64,000 bases of DNA from Akkermansiaceae bacterium UBA2381 (GCA_002344215.1 DDSV01000024.1:197474-261473); one strand, 5' to 3'. Shown: positions 17,008-26,216, counted from the stretch's first letter. Translations and numbers: made by a program. Notes: generated by a model from the sequence alone, not told the origin.

Positions 17008-18115
17008 GGCGTCCTTTCCATTTGATCTGCCCTCCGCTTCGTCTCCGGCGGATCGCCTGGAAAAAGACCCACTGATAAAAGGCGAGCGTCACCGGAAAGA
17101 AGAAGGCATTAAGAAAGCTGAAGTTCCCCGCTCTCTTAAAAACATAAAGACACTGAATCGCTCCGAGAGCATAAATTAGAGCGATCCCAAGCCGCGCTTC
17201 GCTTCCCGCCATAGGTAGGAATGTTAGAGCAACGCCTGTCATGATTAGTCCCGAAAGCCAGATCGAGATTCCGACCATGGCGCTGAGGGCGGTGTTATCG
17301 GCTCCCGAGACGAAGCCCTTACTCCAGCCCGCCACGAGATCACGCCATCCACCCGGAAACATACGCATCGATAGAGTGCCTTTGCCTAGGTAACAACGGC
17401 AGGCGACTCCCGCCTCCCTGAAAAACCGGGCAAGGTGGAAGTTTTCGAGAACCTCGCGTCTCACCCTGGCGTGGCCGCCGACGAGATCGTAGTTCCGCCG
17501 CGACAGGAACATGGCCTGCCCGAAGAGTCCGATGCCCTTAGCCGCTCCGCCTTTGGCAGTGAATGCGTTCATCCCGAGAAGCATGATGACATTAAAGAAA
17601 ACGGAGAGTTCCTCGTAAAGGCGTCCTATCCGGTGATACGGACAGATGGAGTGCACACTGCTCTCGTCCCTCGCGAGCGCCGCAATTCGCTGAAGTCCGT
17701 CCGAATCCATCACAACATCGGCATCAAGAAAGAGCAGCCAGTCACCGGTCGCGGCATCGGCTCCCTGCTGGCAGGCCCAGGGTTTGCCATACCAGTCTTC
17801 GGGAAGTTCCTTTCCTGTCACGACGAGCGCTCCGTGAGCCTCCGCCACGGCTCCGGTACGGTCGTCGGAATGATCATTCACCACGATGACTTCATGGGGC
17901 GCGAAGTCCTGCTTCGAGAGTGACGGGAGGAGACGGGAGAGGTTTTCCTCCTCGTTTCGTGCCGGGATGACAATGGAGATGTTTACCTGCGGAAGAGGCG
18001 TTCCGGGGCCAGCTGCGGGAACGCCACGGAAGCGGAGGAACATGCCCCAGCCGGCCATCCAGCAGGTCAGCGTGAGTGTTAGAAAAATCCAGATGAACAA
18101 ATCCATGCGGTCCAC
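16997..18115 (-). CDS. crtQ: CrtQ-type carotenoid glycosyltransferase (GT2)
   Basis: 372 residues. A family 2 glycosyltransferase with an N-terminal membrane helix (about 5-27) and further hydrophobic segments toward the C-terminus (about 275-345). The catalytic domain shows ISIVIPARNEEENLSRLLPS, VIVVNDHSDDRT, DWYGKPWACQQGA and the metal-binding LFLDADV. It ends in QIKWKGRHVG, close to the end of S. aureus CrtQ (VVEWKGRQY). CrtQ esterifies a sugar to the carboxyl of the C30 carotenoid acid. It sits between crtP (14 bp upstream) and crtO (overlapping), so the three are probably one transcript. The sugar cannot be read from sequence. Confidence 0.9.
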   Translation of the reverse strand: MDRMDLFIWIFLTLTLTCWMAGWGMFLRFRGVPAAGPGTPLPQVNISIVIPARNEEENLSRLLPSLSKQDFAPHEVIVVNDHSDDRTGAVAEAHGALVVTGKELPEDWYGKPWACQQGADAATGDWLLFLDADVVMDSDGLQRIAALARDESSVHSICPYHRIGRLYEELSVFFNVIMLLGMNAFTAKGGAAKGIGLFGQAMFLSRRNYDLVGGHARVRREVLENFHLARFFREAGVACRCYLGKGTLSMRMFPGGWRDLVAGWSKGFVSGADNTALSAMVGISIWLSGLIMTGVALTFLPMAGSEARLGIALIYALGAIQCLYVFKRAGNFSFLNAFFFPVTLAFYQWVFFQAIRRRRSGGQIKWKGRHVG

Positions 18116-18129
18116 CTGCGCTGCGATCC

Positions 18130-19647
18130 TCAGGCCCGCTTCGATTCGACTTTGACGACACGATCCGCCACTTTCTGGCCGCAGAGGATTGCCATCGGCA
18201 TACCGCCACCGGGATTGACGCTGCCGCCGGTGAAAAAGAGGTTCCGGTATTTCGAGGACTGCTTGGGCGCCTTGAAAGCCTGGTTCTTTTTCCAGTCACT
18301 GACGACGCCGTAGATCGAACCCCGATTCGAGTTATACATCCGCTCGATGTCGACGGGAGTGAGGACGTCCTCAACCACGGTGTGCTTGCGGAGATCGGTC
18401 AGACCCATACGCTCGAGTTTGTCGATGACGCGCTCCTTGAGTGCCATGTATTCCTCGTGCGTGTGCGGATTTTCAGGATTGATTGGCGGAATGTGAGGAA
18501 GAATTTTGATGTTGTCGTGGCCTGCCGGTGCCTTCGATGGATCCGTCCTTGTCGGAGCGACGAGATAGATCGTGGGATCCTCGGGTAGTTTTCCCTGTTG
18601 AAAAACAGAATCGAAATGTTTGCTCTGATTCTTCGAATAGAAGAAGTTGTGATGAGCAAGTTGCTCGTAAATCCGGTCCGTCCCGAGGTGGATGACGAGA
18701 CCCGAGCAGGCAGGCGCGAATTTCTCAAGCTTCTGCATGAAGGCGGGAGGCTCACTGAGAAGCTTCCGGTAGGCGGGGAGAACCTCCATGTTGCAGACGA
18801 CGTAATCGGCTGAAAGCGTCTCACCGTTCCCGAGAGTGACCCCGGAGACTTCGCCTCCCTTTTTGTTAATTGAGGCAACCTCACTGTTGAGCCGCACCGG
18901 GATCCCGAGATCCTCAAGCAGCCTTCCGAGACCGCGGGCAAGATTGTACATTCCGCCCTTCACATACCAGAGACCGTAGTCGAACTGGATGATGGGCATC
19001 AGGTTCATGTAACCCGGAGCGTCATGGGCGGAGGAGCCGACGTACTTGATGAAGTACTCAAAAATCATTCTGAGATGCTCTTCCTCAAAATGCTTGTTGA
19101 TCGAACCGGTCATCGTATTCCGGTGATCCATCTTGAAGATCATTCTCCACCCGTAGTGGCAGAGCATCTCCCAGACATTGTCGAGGCCCTTTCGGAAATA
19201 TCCCTCGTCAACCAGGTGATACTGCTCGCGGCCATATTTGAGAAATCCCTGAAACTGAGCCCAGAGCAGTTCCTGATCGCCGGGGAGTTTGGAAAGTTCG
19301 GCCTTCATCCGTTCGGGCTCCTCGTAGAGATCGAGAACGAGGCCGTCCTCGAAGAAGTTGCGCCAGTGCGGCGAGACGGACTCAAGCTGCACATAGTCTT
19401 CCATCCGCTTTCCGGCTCTCGCCCAAAGATCCCGGAAGAACTCCGGCAGGGTGAAAATCGAAGGACCCAGATCAAAGCCGAAACCGTCCAACTCTTTGAA
19501 GTTCAGCTTTCCGCCAATGCGCTCGTTTTTCTCCACGATCTCAACGTCAAAGCCCTCAGCCTTGAGAGATATCGCCGCCGAGAGTCCTCCGAGACCTGCT
19601 CCCACTACAACCACATTTTTACTACGCTTCATCGGGCCACTGCTCAT
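18130..19647 (-). CDS. crtP: CrtP-type carotenoid oxidase (terminal methyl oxidase)
   Basis: 505 residues. A flavoprotein of the phytoene-desaturase superfamily, with the FAD-binding loop VVVGAGLGGLSAAISL near the N-terminus and the C-terminal FAD motif FFTGGSVNPGGGMPMA. It matches S. aureus CrtP rather than CrtN: GFGFDLGPSIFTLP, YFIKYVGSSAHDAP, LAHHNFF, DKLERMGLTDLRKH and SNRGSIYGVVSD all recur there. CrtP oxidises the terminal methyl of diaponeurosporene toward the aldehyde. The ATG at 19647 overlaps the crtN stop as ATGA, supporting this start and translational coupling; a Met five codons later is the alternative. Confidence 0.93.
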   Translation of the reverse strand: MSSGPMKRSKNVVVVGAGLGGLSAAISLKAEGFDVEIVEKNERIGGKLNFKELDGFGFDLGPSIFTLPEFFRDLWARAGKRMEDYVQLESVSPHWRNFFEDGLVLDLYEEPERMKAELSKLPGDQELLWAQFQGFLKYGREQYHLVDEGYFRKGLDNVWEMLCHYGWRMIFKMDHRNTMTGSINKHFEEEHLRMIFEYFIKYVGSSAHDAPGYMNLMPIIQFDYGLWYVKGGMYNLARGLGRLLEDLGIPVRLNSEVASINKKGGEVSGVTLGNGETLSADYVVCNMEVLPAYRKLLSEPPAFMQKLEKFAPACSGLVIHLGTDRIYEQLAHHNFFYSKNQSKHFDSVFQQGKLPEDPTIYLVAPTRTDPSKAPAGHDNIKILPHIPPINPENPHTHEEYMALKERVIDKLERMGLTDLRKHTVVEDVLTPVDIERMYNSNRGSIYGVVSDWKKNQAFKAPKQSSKYRNLFFTGGSVNPGGGMPMAILCGQKVADRVVKVESKRA

Positions 19648-21185
19648 GCGACAATCTCCGTTCTTTCATACTTCAGACCAAACCCGTCCGAAATCAGATT
19701 GGAGGCGATCCGGGCTGATTCAAAAATCGTGGGCAAACCACTGCCCGGATGAGTCCCTCCCCCGACAAGGAAACAGTTACTGAATTCTTCAAAACGATTC
19801 TTCGGTCTCAGAAAAGCCATCTGACTCAGACAGTGGGAAAGATTGAAGGTGGCTCCCTTGAAGATGTCAAGTTCAGTGCTCCAGGTACGGGGCGTGTAAA
19901 TTTTCTCCACCTCGATATGCCGCGCGAGGTCATCGATACCGAGGCGATCGGCAAAGGCTTTGAAGATGAGATTGCGATATCTTTCCTGAACGTCGTCCCA
20001 GTCGACGTCACCATCGAGATTCGGGGTCGGCACCAGAATATAGAGACTGGACTTCCCGGGAGGAGCAAGCGTCGGGTCGGTGACACTCGCATTCCGCACG
20101 TAGAACGAGATATCGTCCGAAGACCGGTTCAACTTGAAGATCTCCTCAACGTTCTTCTTATAGTCACGGGCAAAAACGATACTGTGGTGGGGAAGGTCGT
20201 AGATTTTGTCCACGCCCAGATGCATCATAAAAGTGGAGCAGCTGAACTTCATCTTCTCCAGCTTTTCCCGCGTGTATTTCTTCAGGGCTCCTTCCGGAAC
20301 GAGGTTGGTCATGGCATGTCCGAAGTCCGCATTGATGATGACGCTGTCCGCGAAAACCTTTTCCCCGTTCTCCAACTCAACCCCGATCACCTTTCGCCCG
20401 CTGAGAATCAATTCCTTCACCGGGGTTCCGGTATGGAGATGGGCACCGCAATCCTGCGCTGCCCTCCCCAGACCTGCGGGAATCTCGCTGAGCCCCCCGA
20501 TCGTGTGATAGATCCCGTGCTCGTGCTCCATATAAGAAAGCATCGCAAAGGCACCGGGACACTCCCAGGCCGACATCCCCAGATACTTGCTCTGGAAGGA
20601 GAAGAGCAGAGCGAGCTTCTCGTCGGTGAAGTATTTTTTCAGGTTATCGAATACCGTTGACCCCAGAGACAAGTGTGGAAGGGCGGGGAGCAGGTCGGGC
20701 GAGAGCGTTTTGAGTGATACGGAGAAATCACGTTGAAATGCCGGGAGGAGTCTTCTAAAGCGTGCTTTCTCCTTCTTCAGAAAAACATCCATCGCCGGGG
20801 ACTGACCCGGGAAAAGACGCTCGATCTCCGCCTTGGTATCCTCGGTGTTGTTGCAGGCCCGGAAGATTTCATCGTCATAGCGGAGCTCATACATCGGGTC
20901 GAGCCGAACAAAATCCAGGTAGTCGGCCGAATCTTTTCCCGCTTCGATGAAGATGCGGTCGAGAAGCGACTTCATCATCAGGAAGGTCGGCCCGATATCG
21001 AAACGGTAGCCGTTGATCTCATGCGCGGCAGTTCTGCCCCCGAGACGGTCGTGCTTCTCATAGAGATGCACCTCGATGCCGCGACTGGCCAGGAGCAGGG
21101 CACTGGCCACCCCGCCGGGTCCGCCGCCGACAATAATCACTTTTTTTGAGGACCGGGCTAATCCCGTCGAACCTAAGTCTTTCAT
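19644..21185 (-). CDS. crtN: CrtN-type C30 carotenoid desaturase
   Basis: 513 residues. An FAD-dependent desaturase of the CrtI/CrtN family, with the dinucleotide loop VIIVGGGPGGVASAL at about residue 16 and the C-terminal FLVGGGTHPGSGLP motif. Similarity to S. aureus CrtN is recalled in RFDIGPTFLMM, FQSKYLGMSAWECPG, FSCSTFMMHLGVDKIYDLPHHSIVFA and LYILVPTPNL. CrtN converts dehydrosqualene or squalene-derived C30 precursors to coloured diapocarotenes at the membrane. It is the first gene of the crtN-crtP-crtQ-crtO series and divergent from the aldehyde dehydrogenase across a 196 bp regulatory gap. No dehydrosqualene or squalene synthase lies in the window. Confidence 0.92.
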   Translation of the reverse strand: MKDLGSTGLARSSKKVIIVGGGPGGVASALLLASRGIEVHLYEKHDRLGGRTAAHEINGYRFDIGPTFLMMKSLLDRIFIEAGKDSADYLDFVRLDPMYELRYDDEIFRACNNTEDTKAEIERLFPGQSPAMDVFLKKEKARFRRLLPAFQRDFSVSLKTLSPDLLPALPHLSLGSTVFDNLKKYFTDEKLALLFSFQSKYLGMSAWECPGAFAMLSYMEHEHGIYHTIGGLSEIPAGLGRAAQDCGAHLHTGTPVKELILSGRKVIGVELENGEKVFADSVIINADFGHAMTNLVPEGALKKYTREKLEKMKFSCSTFMMHLGVDKIYDLPHHSIVFARDYKKNVEEIFKLNRSSDDISFYVRNASVTDPTLAPPGKSSLYILVPTPNLDGDVDWDDVQERYRNLIFKAFADRLGIDDLARHIEVEKIYTPRTWSTELDIFKGATFNLSHCLSQMAFLRPKNRFEEFSNCFLVGGGTHPGSGLPTIFESARIASNLISDGFGLKYERTEIVA

Positions 21186-21253
21186 TTTTCAGTCAGGCCC
21201 CGGAAACCGAAATGAACGCCGGTAGTCACCGCTTTGCGCGGGCTATTCATCGT

Positions 21254-21290
21254 TTCAGGTCCTGAACTCGTCGACATTTTTTTTCGACGA
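21254..21290. promoter_or_regulatory. inverted repeats between crtN and the aldehyde dehydrogenase gene
   Basis: The divergent gap holds two symmetric elements. TTCAGG-T-CCTGAA (21254-21266) is a perfect 13-base inverted repeat with operator-like spacing. Right after it is a stem TCGTCG/CGACGA (21268-21273 and 21285-21290) around an AT-rich loop with eight Ts. Their position between two divergent genes of one pathway suggests shared control of the carotenoid genes; this is inferred from position and symmetry only. Confidence 0.4.
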
Positions 21291-21381
21291 AGGTCAGCCC
21301 GAAGCGTAACGGTCTCTGGCGGCATGGGGTGATTCAAGGTGTTTGAGTCGTCTTACCCGCATTCAGCGTAGTCAATCATTA

Positions 21382-22770
21382 ATGAACGAGGCGGATAGGA
21401 ACACGGCTAATTACGATCTTGCCCGCCTTGTGGAGACACAAAAGGCGTTTTTTGAGTCCGGCATCTCCGCCTCGGTCTCATTCCGTCGGGAAAAATTGCG
21501 GGATCTCGAATCCGCCATCGTGCGCCATTCCGACGATCTCCTCGCCGCCCTGTCCGCCGATCTGGGAAAGCCCCCCCTTGAAGCCTATCTGGCGGAGTTG
21601 CACTTTGTGCTCACCGAACTCCGGCTTTTCATCCGGAAGCTCCCGAAGTGGACCCGACCGAAACGAGTGGGCAACCCCTTCTATTTTTTCCCGGCGCGGA
21701 GTGAAATCAGGATGAATCCCTATGGCGTCACGCTCATCGCCGCCCCGTGGAACTACCCCTTTCAACTCTCGCTCAGCCCCCTCATCGGCGCCGTCGGAGC
21801 AGGAAACTGTGTTGTCCTGAAGCCCTCGGAACTTGCTCCCGCGACAGCAACGTTGATGGAGAAGATCATCAGCGACGTTTTTGATCCCGCACATGTGAGT
21901 GTTGCAACGGGAGGAGTGGACACGGGCGAAGCCCTTCTGAATCTGCCTTTTGATTACTGGTTTTACACGGGCAGCGAACGCATCGGAAAACTCTATGCGG
22001 AAGCTGCTGCCAGAACCCTGACACCTGTGACACTCGAACTGGGCGGTAAATGTCCCTGCATCATTGATGAGACCGTCGATCTCGACATCGCGGTTGAACG
22101 AATTGTCACCGCGAAGTTTTTCAACGCCGGCCAAACCTGTATCGCCCCGGACTTCGTCCTCGTTCCCGAATCAATGCGTGAAGCCTTCATCCAAAAGGCA
22201 ACGGAATGCCTTGGCGCCTCCTACGGCACCGGAGATTGGAGGGATCTCGCAGCCATCATCAACGAGTTTCATTACCAGCGTCTCGAGAAACTCATCACTG
22301 ATGACGCGATCTGCATCGGACGGGACGAACCCTCGTCCCGGCACCTCGCCCCACGCCTGCTTCCCACCGCAAACTGGGATATTCCGGCGATGAAAGAGGA
22401 AATCTTCGGACCCATTCTACCCGTAATCGGCTACTCCAGTTTCGATGAAACCCTCGAGCGAATGTCACAGCTCCCGGCTCCACTGGCACTTTATGTCTTT
22501 TCGCGGAGCGGCATAATTCAGGAGCGGATCGCTGCGACTCTCCGGTCGGGCTCTATCTGCTTTAATGATGCCCTGAAGCAGGCCACCAATCTGAACCTGC
22601 CATTTGGCGGGATCGGCCCCAGCGGGATGGGGCGCTACCGTGGACGCACGGGACTTGAGACTTTCTCCTACTCACGTTCCGTGACTAAGCGCTACTTTCT
22701 CCGGGACGCTTTCCGGACCGCCCCGCCCTACGGAGATAAACTGGCGATGCTGCGGAAGTTCCTCAAATAG
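21382..22770 (+). CDS. aldehyde dehydrogenase, probable C30 carotenoid aldehyde oxidase
   Basis: 462 residues. An NAD(P)-dependent aldehyde dehydrogenase of the short (class 3-like) group. It has NPYGVTLIAAPWNYPFQLSL, the glycine motif FYTGSERIGKL, the general-base region VTLELGGKCPCI, the catalytic Cys in FFNAGQTCIAPDF and the EEIFGPILPV motif. Such enzymes (AldH/CrtNc) oxidise the carotenoid aldehyde formed by CrtP to the acid, the substrate for CrtQ. Its divergent position beside crtN makes that role likely, though a general fatty-aldehyde role is possible. A TTG 13 codons earlier is also in frame; the ATG at 21382 is preferred. Confidence 0.88.
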   Translation: MNEADRNTANYDLARLVETQKAFFESGISASVSFRREKLRDLESAIVRHSDDLLAALSADLGKPPLEAYLAELHFVLTELRLFIRKLPKWTRPKRVGNPFYFFPARSEIRMNPYGVTLIAAPWNYPFQLSLSPLIGAVGAGNCVVLKPSELAPATATLMEKIISDVFDPAHVSVATGGVDTGEALLNLPFDYWFYTGSERIGKLYAEAAARTLTPVTLELGGKCPCIIDETVDLDIAVERIVTAKFFNAGQTCIAPDFVLVPESMREAFIQKATECLGASYGTGDWRDLAAIINEFHYQRLEKLITDDAICIGRDEPSSRHLAPRLLPTANWDIPAMKEEIFGPILPVIGYSSFDETLERMSQLPAPLALYVFSRSGIIQERIAATLRSGSICFNDALKQATNLNLPFGGIGPSGMGRYRGRTGLETFSYSRSVTKRYFLRDAFRTAPPYGDKLAMLRKFLK

Positions 22771-22797
22771 AGAGACCCGCCACTGCAGCCGGTCGAT

Positions 22798-23385
22798 TCA
22801 CCCGCGATTCCGCTCGAGCAGAATCATCATCAGGGTTGAGAGCATGACGCGGAGCTGGTCTCCATCGTCGATGGTTCCCAGTTGCTCCAGGACAAACCGC
22901 CCCTCCCAGAAGGCCGGCTCTTTTTTGATCCGGATCATGGGGGCTCCATTATCGAGCCGGGTGATGAGATAGGTCGGATGAAAGAGATACCCGGAGAACA
23001 TTCCAATGATCGGAATATCACTAAAGATACCGTCCATCAGCTTGATCCACCCACTCTCTTCCTGAATCTCCAGTTCCGGAGTTTCGTGATCCAGGATCTC
23101 GTAACGCGCACGCCAGATCGAACGCATTCCCTTTCGTCGCACCGCACCGAAAGCCTCGCCGTTACGATCATAAAAGGTATAGCGGGCTGAGAAATCGAGC
23201 ATGCGATCCGCCCGGATTTCGCAGAGTTTTTCGCTTCTTGTTTCGTCAGTGAAGACCTCGACCGCCTCCTTGAGTTTGAACATTTTCTGACGCACAAAAC
23301 ACACCATCGCTCCGTCGGCATCGGTGACCTTCATCTGCGGAGCAAGGGCGACGATCTTGAAAGAGAAATTGAGAGGGTAACGCAT
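22798..23385 (-). CDS. LURP-one-related (Tubby/scramblase-like) protein
   Basis: About 195 residues, no signal peptide or clear membrane helix. The sequence has the alternating beta-strand pattern of the LURP-one-related/YxjI family: RYPLNFSFKIVALAP, FVRQKMFKLKEAVEVF, YTFYDRNGEAFGAVRRKG, ARYEILDH, and a C-terminal helix rich in Leu and Met. That family has a 12-stranded tubby-like barrel; its biochemical role in bacteria is unknown. A GTG six codons upstream (23403) is an alternative start. It is convergent with the aldehyde dehydrogenase gene, 27 bp apart. Confidence 0.65.
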   Translation of the reverse strand: MRYPLNFSFKIVALAPQMKVTDADGAMVCFVRQKMFKLKEAVEVFTDETRSEKLCEIRADRMLDFSARYTFYDRNGEAFGAVRRKGMRSIWRARYEILDHETPELEIQEESGWIKLMDGIFSDIPIIGMFSGYLFHPTYLITRLDNGAPMIRIKKEPAFWEGRFVLEQLGTIDDGDQLRVMLSTLMMILLERNRG

Positions 23386-23451
23386 GCGAGGATTGAACCA
23401 CACCTTTGTTCCGGCAGCGAATAGAATCGGGACGGAAATCCCCGCGCGGTC

Positions 23452-24585
23452 TCACTTGTCCAAAGATGCTAGCGGAACCCGGGTGACCCTGCTTGCGGAC
23501 AAATGAAGCCCAGGGGACTGCGTTCCTGCCACATAGGCGAGAAGAAGGTCTTTATCAGTGAACTCCATGGCAGTATAGCAGTACCAGCCCTTTGGATCCG
23601 TCTCCAGATTCCGGGCCGCGCCCCAGCTCACCCCTTCATCGCGGGAGAGTGCAATGGCAAGAGGGGTGCGCAGTTTCCGTTCGGCAGGAGGAAGAATCGT
23701 ATGATCATTCCACACCATCACCAGAGTTTTCGTTCCCGGAATCCGTTCAATCGTCGCCGGTGACTGGGGTGTCGCCACGCCCATCGGTTTCAGATCCGAC
23801 CAGGTCAATCCCTTGTCAGAGGAATGGCCGTGATAAAGCTCCCCTGCTCCGGTCCGGACCCAAAGGAGGACACGACCATCCATGAGTTCCAACACTCCCG
23901 GCTCCTGCGCGGCGACTCGTTTTCCCACGACATCAAAAGCCTTCTGCATTGTCCCCGGGCTCTTCCAGGTCAGCCCCGCATCGTCGGAGTAATAACAGCC
24001 CACTTCTCCGTTCCAATCCGGCTTCTCGCGTCCCGGCGCATGGTGCAGGGCGACCGGCGCAAGGAGACGACCGCTTTGCAATTGGACGACACGATCATTG
24101 TTTAGCACAAAGTAGCCTGTCTCCTTGTCGGGTATGATCGAAGTCACCTCGCCCCAGGTTTCCGCTTCATCTGACGAGAAGCGGACAACCGGACGGCAAT
24201 CGGTGAGGGAGTTCTTTTGGAGATAAAACAAAGCGATCCGTCCATCATCGAGCCTCAGAAGTGAGACCGACATCACATTGAGCCCGCCCTCGTTCGCCAC
24301 GACAACCTTGTCTTTTCCGGACCATGATTTTCCACCGTCCTCCGAGTAGCGTGAAACCAGGTCCGCCCGGTCATGATCACTGCCCCCGCCACTGAATCGA
24401 GTGTAGATAAAAAGAAGACGACCGTCCTTGAGTTGAACGAAATCCCCCTCGCTGTTCCTCGGATTACCTTCCGATATTGAGAGTTCCAGCGCCACTTCGG
24501 CACCGGGAAACGATGACGAGAGATCCGCGGAGGTAGCAAAGACGGGTAACAGGACTGCGAATAGATTGAGACCGGGGAATTTCAT
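23452..24585 (-). CDS. secreted sialidase-like (BNR/Asp-box) protein
   Basis: 377 residues with a signal peptide at MKFPGLNLFAVLLPVFATSA. The mature part is a six-bladed propeller of the exo-alpha-sialidase superfamily. At least five Asp-box-like repeats are visible: YSEDGGKSW, FSSDEAETW, YYSDDAGLTW, HSSDKGLTW and LSRDEGVSW. Other likely active-site pieces are LFIYTRFSGG near the N-terminus and VLLWVRTGAGELYHGHS. Many verrucomicrobial members act on sulfated or sialylated glycans, or are sialidase-like without sialidase activity, so the substrate is open. The frame extends 13 codons upstream, but the signal peptide marks 24585 as the start. Confidence 0.8.
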   Translation of the reverse strand: MKFPGLNLFAVLLPVFATSADLSSSFPGAEVALELSISEGNPRNSEGDFVQLKDGRLLFIYTRFSGGGSDHDRADLVSRYSEDGGKSWSGKDKVVVANEGGLNVMSVSLLRLDDGRIALFYLQKNSLTDCRPVVRFSSDEAETWGEVTSIIPDKETGYFVLNNDRVVQLQSGRLLAPVALHHAPGREKPDWNGEVGCYYSDDAGLTWKSPGTMQKAFDVVGKRVAAQEPGVLELMDGRVLLWVRTGAGELYHGHSSDKGLTWSDLKPMGVATPQSPATIERIPGTKTLVMVWNDHTILPPAERKLRTPLAIALSRDEGVSWGAARNLETDPKGWYCYTAMEFTDKDLLLAYVAGTQSPGLHLSASRVTRVPLASLDK

Positions 24586-24746
24586 CACTGAGTCTGCCCA
24601 CATCCTTTCGAATCTGACAATCACGTGATCAGTGTTCTTCTCTGTCTTTCTGCCGAAGTTACTTGCGGAATTGACTCATCCTGTCCCTTGATCTGCACTG
24701 CTGATCCTGCCATGTTTGCGGGAGGGTAATGCAGACCCTGAATTCC

Positions 24747-25226
24747 ATGGCCCTCGAAATAGAACGCAAATATCTGGTGCGCGGCGATTTCAAACCCTTT
24801 GCCGTGAAGGAGGATAGAATTGTTCAGGGCTACCTCTCGTCAGTTCCCGAACGATCCGTGCGGATTCGTCTCTCCGGAGGCCGGGGGTATCTCACAATCA
24901 AAGGTCCCGGCAACAGCTCGGGTGTATCCCGTTTCGAGTGGGAGCGTGAAATTTCTCCGGGCGAGGCGGAGGAGTTGCTGACACTCTGCGAACCGGGAGT
25001 CATTGAGAAAATTCGATACCTTGTGCCGGCGGGATCGCTTCACTTTGAAGTCGATGAGTTTCTGGGAGATAACGCCGGACTGATCATCGCCGAGATAGAA
25101 CTCACCCGCGAAGATGAATCATTCGAAAAGCCATTCTGGCTTGGAACAGAGGTGACCGGTCAGCCGGAGTATTACAACGCCTCCCTGATGAGGAAGCCGT
25201 TCCGATCCTGGGCTTCGACCACCTGA
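24747..25226 (+). CDS. CYTH-domain phosphohydrolase (triphosphate tunnel family)
   Basis: 159 residues. The N-terminus MALEIERKYLV carries the ExExK signature of CYTH (CyaB/thiamine-triphosphatase) proteins. Further conserved features are VQGYLSSVPERSVRIRL, YLTIKGPG, SRFEWEREI, HFEVDEFLGDNAGLIIAEIEL and a C-terminal region with VTGQPEYYNASL. These proteins hydrolyse inorganic triphosphate or related triphosphates with divalent metal in a beta-barrel tunnel; cytoplasmic. The frame is open six codons upstream, but the family start is the ATG at 24747. It stands alone on the plus strand, divergent from the sialidase gene. Confidence 0.9.
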   Translation: MALEIERKYLVRGDFKPFAVKEDRIVQGYLSSVPERSVRIRLSGGRGYLTIKGPGNSSGVSRFEWEREISPGEAEELLTLCEPGVIEKIRYLVPAGSLHFEVDEFLGDNAGLIIAEIELTREDESFEKPFWLGTEVTGQPEYYNASLMRKPFRSWASTT

Positions 25227-25259
25227 AACTAAGCGGTCCCGGCCCGATTCCGACCGGAG

Positions 25260-26216
25260 TCACTTCGGATCCGTCGGGGCCGTCTGAGTAGTCGAGAGAG
25301 GACGAATAATGAGGAGTGGCTGAAGCGTGTCGCCGGTCTCAAGATCAATAGTGGAATGATAGAGTTCCGTGGAGATAGATGCGCGGGAAACGCTCGACTG
25401 CTTCGGGACGGGAGCCTCCGATACCCCTGCTTCACCTGCCGGGGCGATCGAGCGCATCTCGGCTTCGAGCGGCTCGGTCGAGTCAGTTCGCAGCCCCGTG
25501 CCAAACTTCGATTCATCGAGCCGGATAGCGATCGACGGCTTCCATGCGTCGTCGATCCTCACGGGAAGGTGGGACAAGGCACGCTCGTCCACTTTGTCGA
25601 GGGCAAGCCCATTGGCGAGGCTGGCCTCTTCGGCGGCACCGGATTCATTCGAGACCCGGATTTCGTCAGGTTTCCGGAAGTGAAGCGGTTCATCCGATAG
25701 CTCCTGCTCGGGCCAGTGTTTTCCTTCGGCCTTGGCTGTCACCCGTGCGATGGCCTCACGAATGTCCTCGTCCATGGTCGTTTGACCGGCGAGGGTCTCG
25801 CCTTCCTCCGTCATCTCGCCACTTCCAATTGCCAGAGCCTCCTCCATTTCGACAGTACTCTTCATGAAGGCCTCACGAATCTCGGCTCCGCAATCCGGAG
25901 CAACGGTCATCGCCGCTTCGGCGAAAAGATTGTCGTCTTCAGGAAATTCGATTCGCGCGGCATAAATCAGTCGGGCCAGGATGGTGGTCTCAGCTCCGGT
26001 CAGCTGGATCGCTTTCATCAGCAGCTGGCTTCGACAATCCGGATTTGTCTGCAGGGCATCCTGAAACAGAACCACGGCTTGTGCCGGATGAACTTCGATC
26101 CCCGCGGCGAGAGTGTCGATCGCGGTCTGGCAATCAAGCGCTGATTCGGAGCCATGCACCGTGTCGATGAGACTCGAAACAATGAGGGACAGGGAGAAGA
26201 GAATTGCGAACTTCAT
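25260..26216 (-). CDS. secreted protein of unknown function
   Basis: 318 residues starting with a signal peptide (MKFAILFSLSLIVSS...; cleavage near VHGSES). The next 100 residues are helical with spaced cysteines (ALDCQTAID, NPDCRSQL, APDCGAEI), suggesting TPR-like or otherwise helical repeats. The rest is acidic and low in pattern, ending with a Thr/Pro-rich tail. No family is recognised. The frame is open 14 codons upstream into the tRNA-Gly gene; the signal peptide sets the start at 26216. It is convergent with the CYTH gene (33 bp). Confidence 0.6.
   Translation of the reverse strand: MKFAILFSLSLIVSSLIDTVHGSESALDCQTAIDTLAAGIEVHPAQAVVLFQDALQTNPDCRSQLLMKAIQLTGAETTILARLIYAARIEFPEDDNLFAEAAMTVAPDCGAEIREAFMKSTVEMEEALAIGSGEMTEEGETLAGQTTMDEDIREAIARVTAKAEGKHWPEQELSDEPLHFRKPDEIRVSNESGAAEEASLANGLALDKVDERALSHLPVRIDDAWKPSIAIRLDESKFGTGLRTDSTEPLEAEMRSIAPAGEAGVSEAPVPKQSSVSRASISTELYHSTIDLETGDTLQPLLIIRPLSTTQTAPTDPK

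Noticed and set aside
24620..24629. ATCACGTGAT palindrome between the sialidase and CYTH genes
   Set aside because: A single 10-base palindrome without a second copy or a clear promoter; expected by chance at this scale.
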